Source: Promethearchaeota archaeon
GTDB lineage: Archaea; Asgardarchaeota; Lokiarchaeia; Sigynarchaeales; SOKP01
Assembly: GCA_016839845.1 (NCBI GenBank)
Contig: JAEOTL010000320.1
Span: 1-23,537 of the forward strand
Direction: 5' to 3'
DNA: 23,537 bases
This document shows, piece by piece, positions 6,281 to 14,665 of this stretch. The notes beneath the pieces are model-generated. The model saw only the letters and a program-made list of their open reading frames with translations, was not told where the DNA came from and ran no database searches. A program made the position numbers and the translations under genes. Each line of letters starts with the position of its first letter. Position 1 is the first letter of the stretch.

Positions 6281-6390
6281 AAACCCAGTAGAGTATTAAA
6301 TTTGTAATTTCCCCCTTTTTATTGTCAAGAAAAAAAGAGGATTTTAAATAGCCAATTTGAGATGTTTTACTGCCAGTATTAAAATCTGGA

Positions 6391-6416
6391 AAACCTATCA
6401 AAATTGAGATAGGTTT
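6391..6416. other. Perfect 9-bp hairpin
   Basis: AAACCTATC (6391-6399) pairs fully with GATAGGTTT (6408-6416) around an 8-nt loop. No T-run follows immediately on either strand, so it does not look like a simple terminator. It sits between the two micro-ORFs. Confidence 0.45.
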
Positions 6417-6444
6417 CTATTCAAAAATGAGAGTGTACATTACT

Positions 6445-6474
6445 ATGCCACATAACCAATGGATCGTTCCATAA
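6445..6474 (+). other. Micro-ORF B (9 codons)
   Basis: This ORF reads MPHNQWIVP then TAA, starting exactly 200 bp after micro-ORF A. It begins ATGCCACAT and ends TTCCATAA like its partner. It is followed directly by the hairpin at 6475-6493. Confidence 0.2.
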
Positions 6475-6493
6475 TTTTCTCATTTAGAGAAAA
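6475..6493 (+). terminator. Hairpin plus T-rich tract, plus-strand terminator candidate
   Basis: TTTTCTC (6475-6481) pairs with GAGAAAA (6487-6493) around ATTTA. The T-rich segment GTTTTTATTCTTTTTTATTT follows from 6497. Archaeal termination favours such T-tracts. It would end a plus-strand transcript covering the micro-ORFs. Confidence 0.35.
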
Positions 6494-6555
6494 ATAGTTT
6501 TTATTCTTTTTTATTTTATAAGTAATTTGTAAATAACATCAAACCTCTCAAAAAT

Positions 6556-7743
6556 TTATAGATCTGAAGGTAAAGTTTGCTCAGATAGTAGTTTCAGAAA
6601 GTTTCTCGGACTTGGCTTATTTCCGAGTGAATCTGTGATGAGCCGTTCTCCTTGATATACTAGGATATAAGGTGCCCAAATCTCATCAGATATAAAAGCC
6701 ATCATTGCTTCTATTCCTTCATCGGGAATCACTTCAAAACTTCTAGCATACTTTATTAGTTTATCATCACTCAATTCATTTACGTATTTGAGATAGGCTA
6801 AATTACCTTCGAATCTTTTAAAACCTTCTCTAATCTCACTTTGGGCTACTAACACTTCTAATGAATCTTCCTTTTTCAGATTGGGTAAAAAAAAGTCTAG
6901 CAATATTTCAGAACTCTCCGTACGATCAAAAATTACTCTTTCGGCTAATGTCCCGATACCTTCTGATATGACCATCTCTGGGGTGTAAATTTGGAGAATA
7001 GAGCTTTCAAAATAACCTTTATCATGATATAAAAGCTGTTCTTTAATTAGACGTTCCATGTGATGCCCTGGATATCCCTCATGACACGCAATATCTAATA
7101 ATTGAGTCCAATAATGATTTCTACTAATATTGACTTCTATTCTTGATTGATAATTACCTAAATACCAGCAGTAAAATGGCCAAGTTTGGTCTTTTACTTC
7201 AACTACCTTGATCCGTTCATAATCTGGCAGAACTTCTGGGAAGATTTTATTAGTTTGTTTTCTTGCAATATCTAACGCCTTTAGGAACTGGTTTTTTACA
7301 TTTTTAACAGGGATAGTCCTCCTTCTAGCATAATTTTTTATTCGGGTGGCTAATGAACCTTTTCCTTGATAAAAATATTCTGCTTTTGATGAGAGATCAT
7401 AAAAAAATTTATCTTCATACAATTTTGGTTTAAAATCATATAAATTCTCAACTAGTTCTAGGTAAGGAATGTTTTCACCATTTAATTTTCTCAACAAAGT
7501 GTAAACAGCATGCAGTGTTTTTTCTAAAAATGCTTGACGTTTTTCATTAAACCCTTGATCCTTTATCAAACCTAAAAGATTGGTACAATCATCTAAAAGA
7601 TTTCTGGTCGGAACTTTACCTTCTGCATCTATTATTTCTTTAAGCTCTAAAGGACCATAAAAATGTTCGACATAACCATTAATGTGATGATTAATTCTCA
7701 AACCTAGAACAATATAGCTTCTTGCAAAATTATCCAAATCCAT
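6556..7743 (-). CDS. DUF885-type putative zinc metallopeptidase
   Basis: This 395-aa soluble, mostly helical protein has the active-site block H221-E222-GYPG-H227-H228, the form seen in DUF885 proteins (HExxPGHH). E261 in ISEGIGTLAE follows about 35 residues later and probably supplies the third zinc ligand. DUF885 members are usually longer, often 500-600 aa, so this is a compact version lacking much of the N-terminal helical part. There is no signal peptide, so it should act in the cytosol. Substrate is unknown; peptides are inferred from the family. It is divergent from the glycosyltransferase gene with 92 bp between them. Confidence 0.75.
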   Translation of the reverse strand: MDLDNFARSYIVLGLRINHHINGYVEHFYGPLELKEIIDAEGKVPTRNLLDDCTNLLGLIKDQGFNEKRQAFLEKTLHAVYTLLRKLNGENIPYLELVENLYDFKPKLYEDKFFYDLSSKAEYFYQGKGSLATRIKNYARRRTIPVKNVKNQFLKALDIARKQTNKIFPEVLPDYERIKVVEVKDQTWPFYCWYLGNYQSRIEVNISRNHYWTQLLDIACHEGYPGHHMERLIKEQLLYHDKGYFESSILQIYTPEMVISEGIGTLAERVIFDRTESSEILLDFFLPNLKKEDSLEVLVAQSEIREGFKRFEGNLAYLKYVNELSDDKLIKYARSFEVIPDEGIEAMMAFISDEIWAPYILVYQGERLITDSLGNKPSPRNFLKLLSEQTLPSDL

Positions 7744-7835
7744 AATTTGAGAAATTATTTCTTTTATGTAAAATAATTAAATAACAGTAATTAAATAATT
7801 TATTGTGTTTATAAACAAAAGGATTAGTCATATCA

Positions 7836-9131
7836 TTGAATAAGATACTCTTTCTCCCAACTAGATTTTTTCCTGCGATTTCTGGAGCTGAATTCTATTT
7901 TCAACGACTTGCAGAGCTTCTTAATGCAAAATATGCGTATAATATTGATATATTTACTTCAAATGCAATAGATTTTAAGGCTTTAAGGAATCCTTCTGGG
8001 AAAGCTATAAATCCTGGAGATAAATACTTCGATAAGGTAAATAATCTGAGGATCAATCGATTTTCTGTAGATTATGATCTCTCTGAAATAGAGATTTCTC
8101 AAAAATTAAATTCCATTCCCTCATTTAAAAAGCTAAAGCTATCTGACACTTATTTAAAAAAATTCATAAAAAATGGTCCCTACCTTGGAGATTTATTAGA
8201 TTATCTATTATTAAATAAGCCCGATTTGAATTATGATTTAATTCATACTACCTTTTTCCCATATTTCAATTGTATTACAAGTTTAATTATCGGGAAGGCT
8301 ATTAATAAACCAGTAGTTTGTACCCCCTTTTTTCATTTCTCAAATCCTCGATATCTAGATCTTGACATAATCGATGTGCTAAGAAAATTTGATTTATTAA
8401 TTGCATGTACCTCTCTCGAGAAGCAATTTTTAATTAAGAAATTTAGCATTAACGCTGAAAAAATCGAAGTAATACCTATGGGCGTGGATTATGAAAGATT
8501 TTTTCTGCCTAAATCAAATCTGATTCAATTTAAACAAAAATTTTTTAAGAGAAAAGAAAAGAAATACTCACTTATACTATTTTGTGGATACAAAAATTAT
8601 GAAAAAGGGGCATTATCAATTTTAAAATCAATACCGTATATTCTAAGAAAAAAAAGAAAAGTCTATTTTTTATTTATAGGACCCTCAACAATAGCATTTA
8701 ACCAGGAATTATCTAAAATCTCGAAACTCAAAAATGCAAGAATTATTAATTTTACTCCAGATAATTTAACCGGTTACTTCGACCAAAAAAAAATCGCTGC
8801 ATTTAGAGAAGCAGATATTTATTTAATGCCTAGCAGGAGTGACGCGTTTGGAATTGCTTTTTTAGAAGCGTGGGCAGCGGGTAAACCGGTAATTGGAGCT
8901 AGAATAGGAGCAACTCCAGAGGTAATTCAAGAAAATATCGATGGGCTTTTAGTTGAATTTGATGACCCAGTAGATATTTCAGAAAAAGTTATTACTCTGC
9001 TTAAGAATAAGAGATTAAGACAGAAACTTGGAAAAAAGGGGCAAATGAAAGTGGTTCAAAATTTTACGTGGGATATAATAGCTGAAAAAACACATGTTCT
9101 ATATCAAAATTTAATATCTAAACAGGGATGA
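7836..9131 (+). CDS. GT4-family glycosyltransferase
   Basis: This 431-aa protein has GT-B architecture. The N-terminal domain begins with ILFLPTRFFPAISGAEFY, the usual nucleotide-sugar transferase opening with a Gly-containing loop. The C-terminal domain has VIPMGVDYERF, the strand ILFCGYKNYEKG, then ADIYLMPSRSDAFGIAFLEA (326-345) and AAGKPVIGARIGATPEV. The common ExFGxxxxE motif here starts with Asp instead of Glu. No membrane span is seen. The start is TTG at 7836, with GGAT about ten bases before it; no better ATG precedes the conserved strand. The gene overlaps the next by 4 bp (ATGA), so the two are probably co-translated. Sugar donor and acceptor are unknown. Confidence 0.88.
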   Translation: MNKILFLPTRFFPAISGAEFYFQRLAELLNAKYAYNIDIFTSNAIDFKALRNPSGKAINPGDKYFDKVNNLRINRFSVDYDLSEIEISQKLNSIPSFKKLKLSDTYLKKFIKNGPYLGDLLDYLLLNKPDLNYDLIHTTFFPYFNCITSLIIGKAINKPVVCTPFFHFSNPRYLDLDIIDVLRKFDLLIACTSLEKQFLIKKFSINAEKIEVIPMGVDYERFFLPKSNLIQFKQKFFKRKEKKYSLILFCGYKNYEKGALSILKSIPYILRKKRKVYFLFIGPSTIAFNQELSKISKLKNARIINFTPDNLTGYFDQKKIAAFREADIYLMPSRSDAFGIAFLEAWAAGKPVIGARIGATPEVIQENIDGLLVEFDDPVDISEKVITLLKNKRLRQKLGKKGQMKVVQNFTWDIIAEKTHVLYQNLISKQG

Positions 9132-10357
9132 ATAAAATGAATTCTCTCTCAGGTAATCCATATATCGTTAAAAAGGAAGAAAAAATTGTCATTGATTTAA
9201 TCCCCCTGGATGAGATCATTGAAAAATATACCACACCTTTACTAATTTTCCTGAAAAATCGGATAAGGGATAATATAAAGATGTTTGATGAAATTTTCAG
9301 AGAGATTTTTGAAAGGTTCGAATTTTTCTATTCACTGAAAGCGAATTATCTTTCTGAAATTTGTGAAATTGTCAGCCGTGAGAAAATTGGTGCTGAGGTA
9401 GTAGGCTTACCAGAGCTGAAGGTTGCGCTTAATACGGGATTTTCCCCAGAAAGGATAATTGTTGGGGGCCTATATTTACCGGTTGATCTCATAGAGTTTA
9501 GTATTAAGAATAAAATTAGAGAAATTATTATACATAACATCGATGATATCGATGAGATAAATAAGGTCGCATATAAATATTCTACTGTTCAAAATATCTG
9601 TTTAAGGATTAATTCTGGAAAATATGATAGTAGAATGGGTATTAAACTTGGAGAATATTCGCTTAAATCGTTAAAAAAGACAATAAATAAGAGTAAGAAT
9701 GTTAAGGTAACATCAATTTTATCACACTTTGGTTCCCAAATGAATAGCATTGATCAATATAAACGACATGTAAAATCAGTAATACAAAACCTAAAATTGC
9801 TCAAAAAACATGATATTCATATCGAAAATATAAATTTTGGGGGAGGGTTTCCCGAAGCGACTGTAATGCCTAAGAGTCAACTAAAAAAGATCGCAAGGAT
9901 GATAAAATCTTGCTTAGTAGAATCAAATATGACCGATAAAAGAATCTTTTTTGAACCAGGGAGATATTTGGTTGGTGATTCGGGCTTATTTTTAGCAGAA
10001 ATTGTAATTGTAAACGAAGATCGATGGATTTTCTTAAATGTTGGGAACCATATTTGTCCAAAATTTGCCAGATGTTCTTTAAGGTTTTATAACGCAACAC
10101 AAATTAACAACCCTCATAAATTCAAAACTTCAATTGCAGGTATCGTTCCCACGGATCAAGATGTTTTAGCCAAAAATTACTTTTTTACTAAAGATCCAAA
10201 AAAGGAAGATAAGGTAATTATTACAAATACGGGAGCCTATTGCTTAACTTTTTCGAATCGTTTTCCATATCCTTTGCCTGAGATTGTTCTCATTGAAGGA
10301 AGAGATATTAAGACCATATTCGATCCTCAGAATGATAAAGATTTTTCGATTGCTTAA
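9128..10357 (+). CDS. Fold-III PLP enzyme, diaminopimelate/ornithine decarboxylase-like, lacking the usual Cys
   Basis: This 409-aa protein has the group IV decarboxylase layout. K71 in FFYSLKANY is the expected PLP lysine. H200 in SHFGSQ, G238-240 in NFGGGFP and E276-PGR bind the cofactor and phosphate. Y371 in NTGAYCLTFSN is the partner tyrosine. In the family the second domain carries a GPxCxSxD motif whose Cys reaches the neighbouring active site; here the aligned segment is GIVPTDQD (338-345), with Pro at the Cys position. Asp345 is kept. It may act on an unusual amino acid or catalyse a different reaction. A second start at 9137 is possible because GGGATGA precedes it. Coupling with the GT4 gene suggests a joint pathway making a modified glycoconjugate, which is inference. 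Confidence 0.82.
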   Translation: MNKMNSLSGNPYIVKKEEKIVIDLIPLDEIIEKYTTPLLIFLKNRIRDNIKMFDEIFREIFERFEFFYSLKANYLSEICEIVSREKIGAEVVGLPELKVALNTGFSPERIIVGGLYLPVDLIEFSIKNKIREIIIHNIDDIDEINKVAYKYSTVQNICLRINSGKYDSRMGIKLGEYSLKSLKKTINKSKNVKVTSILSHFGSQMNSIDQYKRHVKSVIQNLKLLKKHDIHIENINFGGGFPEATVMPKSQLKKIARMIKSCLVESNMTDKRIFFEPGRYLVGDSGLFLAEIVIVNEDRWIFLNVGNHICPKFARCSLRFYNATQINNPHKFKTSIAGIVPTDQDVLAKNYFFTKDPKKEDKVIITNTGAYCLTFSNRFPYPLPEIVLIEGRDIKTIFDPQNDKDFSIA

Positions 10358-10457
10358 TTAAAATCAGATATTTGATAAGTAATATCGAAATAATACATTA
10401 ATTCTAATTTTTTCAATTTAATCTTCTTTCTAGCAAAATTAAGCGAATTGTATTAAA

Positions 10458-11564
10458 ATGGAATCGTTCATAAAAAAAGCCCGAAAGAGAGAAATAAACA
10501 AGCCTCAGATGGAGAACTTTGGATATGCGAATATAAAGATTATTGGTTGCGGTGGTGCGGGAAATAATACTATTGATAGATTAATGAAAATCGGAATTAA
10601 AGGTGCAACTTGTGTTGCGGTTAATACTGATTGCCAACATCTAGACAATATTGAATCTCATGTTAAAATTTTAATAGGCAAAGCTCTGACAAAAGGATTA
10701 GGTGCTGGGGGAAATCCTGAAATAGGTCGTGCCGCAGCTGAAGAGTCTCGTGAGGACTTAGTTAGAGTATTAAGGGATAGTAACCTAGTGTTCATTACAT
10801 GCGGCGAGGGTGGTGGAACAGGAACAGGAAGTGCCCCCATCATAGCTGAAATTGCAAAATTAGAAGATGCAATTGTTGTTGGGGTCGTGACTCTGCCGTT
10901 TGAAACTGAAATTGGGCGAATTGATAAGGCAAAAATGGGATTAAATCAATTGAAGCGATATGTTGATACTTTAGTAGTAATTGATAATAATCGATTATTA
11001 GATATTGCTCCTAACTTACCAATAATTGAAGCATTTAGTGTGGCTGATGAAGTATTAGCAACTATGGTTAAAGGTATTACAGAAACAATTTCTTTACCTT
11101 CTTTAATAAACCTAGATTTCGCAGATGTAAGGACAATATTAAGTACAGGTGGAGTTGCAATTGTAGGGGTTGGGGAATCAAACAAAACAGAAAATCGCGT
11201 TGCTGACGCTATAGATGATGCATTGAATACCCCTTTATTAGATGTTAGCATTGAAGGCGCCAAAGGTGCTCTCATCCATATTTGCGGTGGTAATGATATG
11301 ACCCTTTCAGAAGCAAACTCTGTCGCCAAGATGATCTCTGAAAAAATGGCAATGCATGATTCAATGGTAATTTGGGGTGCAAGGGTTTCAGATGACTTTG
11401 AAGGCTTTATAAGGGTCATGCTCCTCATTACAGGAATAAAATCTCCTCAAATATTTGGTTCTGGATATTCAAGAAGTCCTTCAATGTATCCTTCAAAATC
11501 AAAACCGTCTAAACTAAGCTTATCCGATGACATTTTTAATATTGGGGAAATAGCCTTCGATTAA
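10458..11564 (+). CDS. ftsZ: Cell division GTPase FtsZ
   Basis: FtsZ is a tubulin-like GTPase that forms the division ring. In this 368-aa protein GCGGAGNN (30-37) opens the nucleotide pocket, the signature GGGTGTGS spans 118-125, and the T7-loop catalytic residues N218, D220 and D223 are intact (NLDFADV). Residues 1-20 form a short basic N-terminal tail. Residues 335-355 are a Ser/Pro/Lys linker, and the last ten or so (DDIFNIGEIAFD) look like the C-terminal peptide that binds membrane anchors. Length is normal. No Shine-Dalgarno site is clear. T-rich DNA after the stop (11594-11606) may end the transcript before the next gene. Confidence 0.96.
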   Translation: MESFIKKARKREINKPQMENFGYANIKIIGCGGAGNNTIDRLMKIGIKGATCVAVNTDCQHLDNIESHVKILIGKALTKGLGAGGNPEIGRAAAEESREDLVRVLRDSNLVFITCGEGGGTGTGSAPIIAEIAKLEDAIVVGVVTLPFETEIGRIDKAKMGLNQLKRYVDTLVVIDNNRLLDIAPNLPIIEAFSVADEVLATMVKGITETISLPSLINLDFADVRTILSTGGVAIVGVGESNKTENRVADAIDDALNTPLLDVSIEGAKGALIHICGGNDMTLSEANSVAKMISEKMAMHDSMVIWGARVSDDFEGFIRVMLLITGIKSPQIFGSGYSRSPSMYPSKSKPSKLSLSDDIFNIGEIAFD

Positions 11565-11615
11565 AGGATCCAAATTTTGATATCCCTTTTTATATTTCTT
11601 TTTTAATTCTAGGGT

Positions 11616-11987
11616 ATGAATCAAAACAAATTCTCACTGGAAACTCAACGGGAACTTGAGAGCTTTCTTGAGAAAACTAAACTGTGGAAAGATATTTTCA
11701 GTTTTAAAATCGAGTTTTATTTCGACGGGTGGGCAGTATTTTTAAAAGAAAACCATATTTATCCCAGGTGTATTGTTGTGTTTAGATCTTATGAAACTGG
11801 ATTATATTCAATAAGGAGTTATGAAATCCAGTTAGATAATTTAAACAAAGAGGATTATCAGGAAATATATTTTATAGGGAATATCGAAAATGAAACTCAA
11901 TTAATTAAAGAGTTAAAAGATATTATTTATGGAAAGGATTTAAAAGAACAAGTTCGTAAAATTAACCAAAAAACCTTTACTGCCTAA
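11616..11987 (+). CDS. Unrecognised 123-aa protein downstream of ftsZ
   Basis: I do not recognise this family. The protein is soluble, charged and mixed alpha-beta: an N-terminal helix (1-22), several strands with aromatic residues (IFSFKIEFYFDGWAVFL, CIVVFRSYETGLYSI), and a C-terminal helix from about residue 88. It has one cysteine and no metal motif. It starts 51 bp after ftsZ on the same strand and is convergent with the KH-protein gene, whose stop is 4 bp away. Its placement makes a link with FtsZ possible, but the T-rich gap may separate the transcripts. Confidence 0.6.
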   Translation: MNQNKFSLETQRELESFLEKTKLWKDIFSFKIEFYFDGWAVFLKENHIYPRCIVVFRSYETGLYSIRSYEIQLDNLNKEDYQEIYFIGNIENETQLIKELKDIIYGKDLKEQVRKINQKTFTA

Positions 11988-11991
11988 TTTC

Positions 11992-12549
11992 TCAAAATTC
12001 AGGCTTGTACATTTGTCTAAATTGTTCTTTCTTCTTTTCATTATATTTACTTTCTAAAAATTTCAAAACTACATGATGGGGCATCCCGTTTAATAACATA
12101 GACACCGATTTGCGTGCTATTTGTAAATTATCGAAATCAGCTATTACTGCTATAGTTTTTCCATAAACAGAAATGAAACTCTCAGCATATCGTTCAATTG
12201 CTTTTCGCATCTCACCATTTCTCCCGATAACACGCCCTTTAATTCGCTTTATTCGTTTATCTGATTTACCTAGAATTGATAAGAGATTAAAAACCTCTAG
12301 GTCATATCCTTCTTCAATTAGCTTCATAGCTTTAACTGGATTAAAGCCCCTGTTAATTGCGTTTACTATCTTCTGAGCAGTATACACATTAAGGGGCATA
12401 TAGTTTGGATCATCTAAATTTGGCAAAACCTCACAATCACCAGTTTTGCTGTCTAAATTGATTATTACTCCGAGCTTTTGCTCAATATCTTTCTTTATTT
12501 CTCCTTCTCTTCCAATAAGAACCGCAATGCGATTTTTTCCGATTTTCAT
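11992..12549 (-). CDS. Archaeal Pno1/Dim2-like KH-domain protein
   Basis: This 185-aa protein has two KH modules. The first has the GREG loop at 13-16 (LIGREGEIKKDIE), the second GRNG at 109-112 (VIGRNGEMRKAIE). Between them is AINRGFNPVKAMKLIEEGYDLEVF, characteristic of the Pno1/Dim2/Krr1 group. In eukaryotes Pno1 binds pre-18S rRNA near its 3' end and works with RIO1 and Nob1; archaeal homologues are thought to do the same. The gene is the last of the cluster after RIO1, separated by 29 bp. A basic C-terminal tail (168-185) may contact rRNA. Confidence 0.92.
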   Translation of the reverse strand: MKIGKNRIAVLIGREGEIKKDIEQKLGVIINLDSKTGDCEVLPNLDDPNYMPLNVYTAQKIVNAINRGFNPVKAMKLIEEGYDLEVFNLLSILGKSDKRIKRIKGRVIGRNGEMRKAIERYAESFISVYGKTIAVIADFDNLQIARKSVSMLLNGMPHHVVLKFLESKYNEKKKEQFRQMYKPEF

Positions 12550-12578
12550 ATCTTATCATTTAGAAAGTTTAACAATTT

Positions 12579-13427
12579 TTAAATGTCTACATTGAGAACT
12601 TCATAATAAAATTCTTTAGGATCAGGAGTGTTAACCCCAATTTTTTCAAAATAATTAAAAATGTTTCTAATATCTCTCACTAAGTAAACCTCCGCTTTGG
12701 GATGTTGGACAGAAACTCCTTGGGAAATATCAATGATAACGGGTTTCTGGTTGTGATATAAAATATTAAACTCACTTAGATCTCCATGAACCAACTTTGC
12801 TTTTTGATATAAATTCTTCATAAAATTCAATACTTCATTAAAAAGTTTCACAGGATCCTTAGGAGCTTTTATGTCCTTCAACACTGGAGCCGGAATTGAT
12901 TCAAAACCTATATATTCCATTATCAATATGTTTTTTTGAGTAAATATAGGATTAGGAACACTTAATCCTGCTTTATAAGCCCTTTTAAGATTTTTAAATT
13001 CTTTACTTGCCCAAAGAAAGATAATTTTAGATATATTGTTGGGAATTTTTTTAAATCTTGGATCACCAGTGATATATTTTCTCATCCATTTTGAAGTATT
13101 TATATCGATTTTGTAAATCTTTACAGCAACTTCTTTACCATCGACATCATAAGCTAGATACACATTAGCTTCTTTACCTGCAGAAATAACACCTTCTATT
13201 CGTTCAAGAGGCCCGTTTACTAATAACTTATTTAAATGAAAAACGGTACGTTCATCAAAAACAGACTCAATAGCCGCTCTTTTCTTCGATTGGTCAATAT
13301 TTCTCATACGATTTTTATCAACCTTTCTTCTCTGTAATTCATCAATATTCATATCAAACTTTCGCTCAGATTCACTCTCTTGAACCTCTCTGTCATCATC
13401 CTTAGTATCAGTATCACGTTCTTCCAA
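12579..13427 (-). CDS. rio1: RIO1-type serine protein kinase
   Basis: This 282-aa atypical kinase/ATPase acts in late small-subunit maturation. The nucleotide loop is SAGKEANVY (82-90), K103 is in AVKIYK, the hinge is MEYIG (170-174), the catalytic loop HGDLSEFN (214-221) has D216, and the metal loop IDISQ has D233. The motif set matches RIO1 more than RIO2. The N-terminal 25 residues are strongly acidic. The start is TTG at 13427: GAGGT lies seven bases upstream at 13439-13435, whereas the next ATG would remove the tail and has no such site. It lies 3 bp after NMD3, so the genes are almost certainly co-transcribed. Confidence 0.94.
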   Translation of the reverse strand: MEERDTDTKDDDREVQESESERKFDMNIDELQRRKVDKNRMRNIDQSKKRAAIESVFDERTVFHLNKLLVNGPLERIEGVISAGKEANVYLAYDVDGKEVAVKIYKIDINTSKWMRKYITGDPRFKKIPNNISKIIFLWASKEFKNLKRAYKAGLSVPNPIFTQKNILIMEYIGFESIPAPVLKDIKAPKDPVKLFNEVLNFMKNLYQKAKLVHGDLSEFNILYHNQKPVIIDISQGVSVQHPKAEVYLVRDIRNIFNYFEKIGVNTPDPKEFYYEVLNVDI

Positions 13428-13430
13428 AAG

Positions 13431-14351
13431 TTATACCTCATCTGTTTTTCTATTAATGTTATCACTAAAAAAGTAAGAATAATTCTTAATCAGTTTATTG
13501 TTATATTTATTTTTCAAAACAACTTTGTTTTTGGTAATACCTGTTATAGTGTACTCTTGGCCATCAATTTCTACTACATCATGAATTGATATCGGCAAAA
13601 ATTTGATAAGGGTTTTTAATCTATAGACATTTTTCCCTTTTTGCCTATCCCTTCCCACTAACTTCTTGGTTCTTTTTAAAAGAAAATGATAATTGGACTT
13701 CAAAAATTTTACTAGGTGGTTCATCAATTCATTAGTGCTTAAATACAGATCAACCCCATTTTTTTGATCTTCAATTTTTGAAATATATTGTCTATGATCC
13801 TTCTCGAAAAGATTTTGGGTAAATGAATTAATTCTATCGAGAATTTTCTGAATTGTATCAGTTTGAGTCTCCTTTTTAACTCGCAATTGTAATATTGCTA
13901 TGAAATACGTACCCGCACGGATATTTGAACAGTTCCTGCATAACATGTGATTTACATTTAATTTTACAACCTGTTGATGAGCAAATGATGATTCACTTTC
14001 CAGTTTTCCCTTAATAAGAGCTTCAACAGACTTAATTAAATCTCTTGATGAATATCTAATTGACGACTCATCAAATGAAATTAAGGTCTCAATTGGTGTA
14101 TTTCTTCCTAATTGTTTTACTAGATATTTCTGGATAATCTCCTGTAGGATAGAAATCATATCATCTGAAGAAGGCTCAATCCATATATCTTTTTTAGCAT
14201 AGCTTCCACAGTCCAGACAAACATTTACAGAGATAGAATCCGGAAGTTCAAATAACGGGTGTTCCTTTAAATAACAATTAATACACATTCCAAAATGAGG
14301 AGAATTCTTATCTAACTTATTTCCACAAATAGCACAAAATCGATTAGGCAT
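13431..14351 (-). CDS. nmd3: NMD3 homologue, ribosome maturation factor
   Basis: This is a zinc-binding protein of the NMD3 family, which in eukaryotes carries the large subunit out of the nucleus and in archaea is thought to act in 50S maturation. I start it at the ATG at 14351 (306 aa), which overlaps the DUF424 stop as TAATG; a longer reading would run 24 residues into the upstream gene. Zinc pairs are C6/C9, C23/C26, C45/C48 and C138/C141. The latter two read NVCLDCGS and LCRNCSN, as in other archaeal NMD3 proteins. The C-terminal part has a strand-rich segment with VVEIDGQEYTITGI, the family's second domain. Confidence 0.92.
   Translation of the reverse strand: MPNRFCAICGNKLDKNSPHFGMCINCYLKEHPLFELPDSISVNVCLDCGSYAKKDIWIEPSSDDMISILQEIIQKYLVKQLGRNTPIETLISFDESSIRYSSRDLIKSVEALIKGKLESESSFAHQQVVKLNVNHMLCRNCSNIRAGTYFIAILQLRVKKETQTDTIQKILDRINSFTQNLFEKDHRQYISKIEDQKNGVDLYLSTNELMNHLVKFLKSNYHFLLKRTKKLVGRDRQKGKNVYRLKTLIKFLPISIHDVVEIDGQEYTITGITKNKVVLKNKYNNKLIKNYSYFFSDNINRKTDEV
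13435..13439 (-). promoter_or_regulatory. Shine-Dalgarno site that fixes the RIO1 TTG start
   Basis: GAGGT on the minus strand overlaps the end of the NMD3 coding region and sits seven bases before TTG at 13427. It supports a non-ATG start for RIO1. Confidence 0.55.
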
Positions 14352-14647
14352 TAAAACATCATCCTTAGAGCCATTGGTACTCCGTTTATTGTCCGTATAC
14401 CGTCTTTTGATAATATTTTGCATTCTATAGCCTTTTCAATAATATTCCCTCCCACAATATTGAAAAAAGAAGCAGTTTTTAAAATATCAATCGCGTCTTC
14501 TATGTTTATTAATCGTCCCCCAAAAAATTGATCTGTAATTTCAATTCTTAGATTCCCTTCAGTATAGACATTGTTTAAGAGCACCTCATCACAACACGCG
14601 ATAGTCTCGCAATCATCCCTAATATGAATTTTAAGGTATACATTCAT
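14351..14647 (-). CDS. DUF424 family protein
   Basis: This 98-aa archaeal protein matches DUF424: an opening strand MNVYLKIHI, an ACCDEVLLNNVYTEGNLRIE block, FFGGRLINIEDAIDILKTA, a NIVGGNIIEKAIE helix, and the end GIRTINGVPMAL. The function of DUF424 is not established. It is found between aIF2-beta and NMD3 in other archaea, as here. It overlaps nmd3 by one base and follows aIF2-beta by 18 bp, so translation coupling is likely. A role in translation or ribosome assembly is guilt by association only. Confidence 0.85.
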   Translation of the reverse strand: MNVYLKIHIRDDCETIACCDEVLLNNVYTEGNLRIEITDQFFGGRLINIEDAIDILKTASFFNIVGGNIIEKAIECKILSKDGIRTINGVPMALRMMF

Positions 14648-14665
14648 TGTATTATTTTTATTTTG

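Larger units (their letters stand above)
6024..6555. other. 532-bp gene-poor region with hairpins and paired micro-ORFs
   Basis: No conventional gene is visible in either direction. The region holds a tandem CCACATGG-C-CCACGTGG pair (6248-6264), a perfect 9-bp hairpin (6391-6416), a second hairpin followed by T-rich DNA (6475-6493), and two short ORFs that share start and end sequence (6245-6280 and 6445-6474). It lies between two minus-strand genes. The plus-strand T-rich end near 6497-6520 could close a small plus-strand transcript. Confidence 0.5.

Noticed and set aside
7774..7800. Repeated TAATTAAATAA in the promoter gap between the DUF885 and GT4 genes
   Set aside because: Pure A/T sequence of this length is expected by chance in such an AT-rich spacer.
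9346..9540. 64-codon open frame antisense to the fold-III PLP enzyme
   Set aside because: It is wholly inside a well-supported gene and has no recognisable feature.
10946..11428. 160-codon open frame antisense to ftsZ
   Set aside because: FtsZ is certain on the other strand; the antisense product is low-complexity and matches nothing.
14351..14423. Longer NMD3 reading starting at 14423
   Set aside because: It would add 24 residues inside the DUF424 gene. The TAATG junction and the first zinc cysteine six residues after the ATG at 14351 fix the shorter start.
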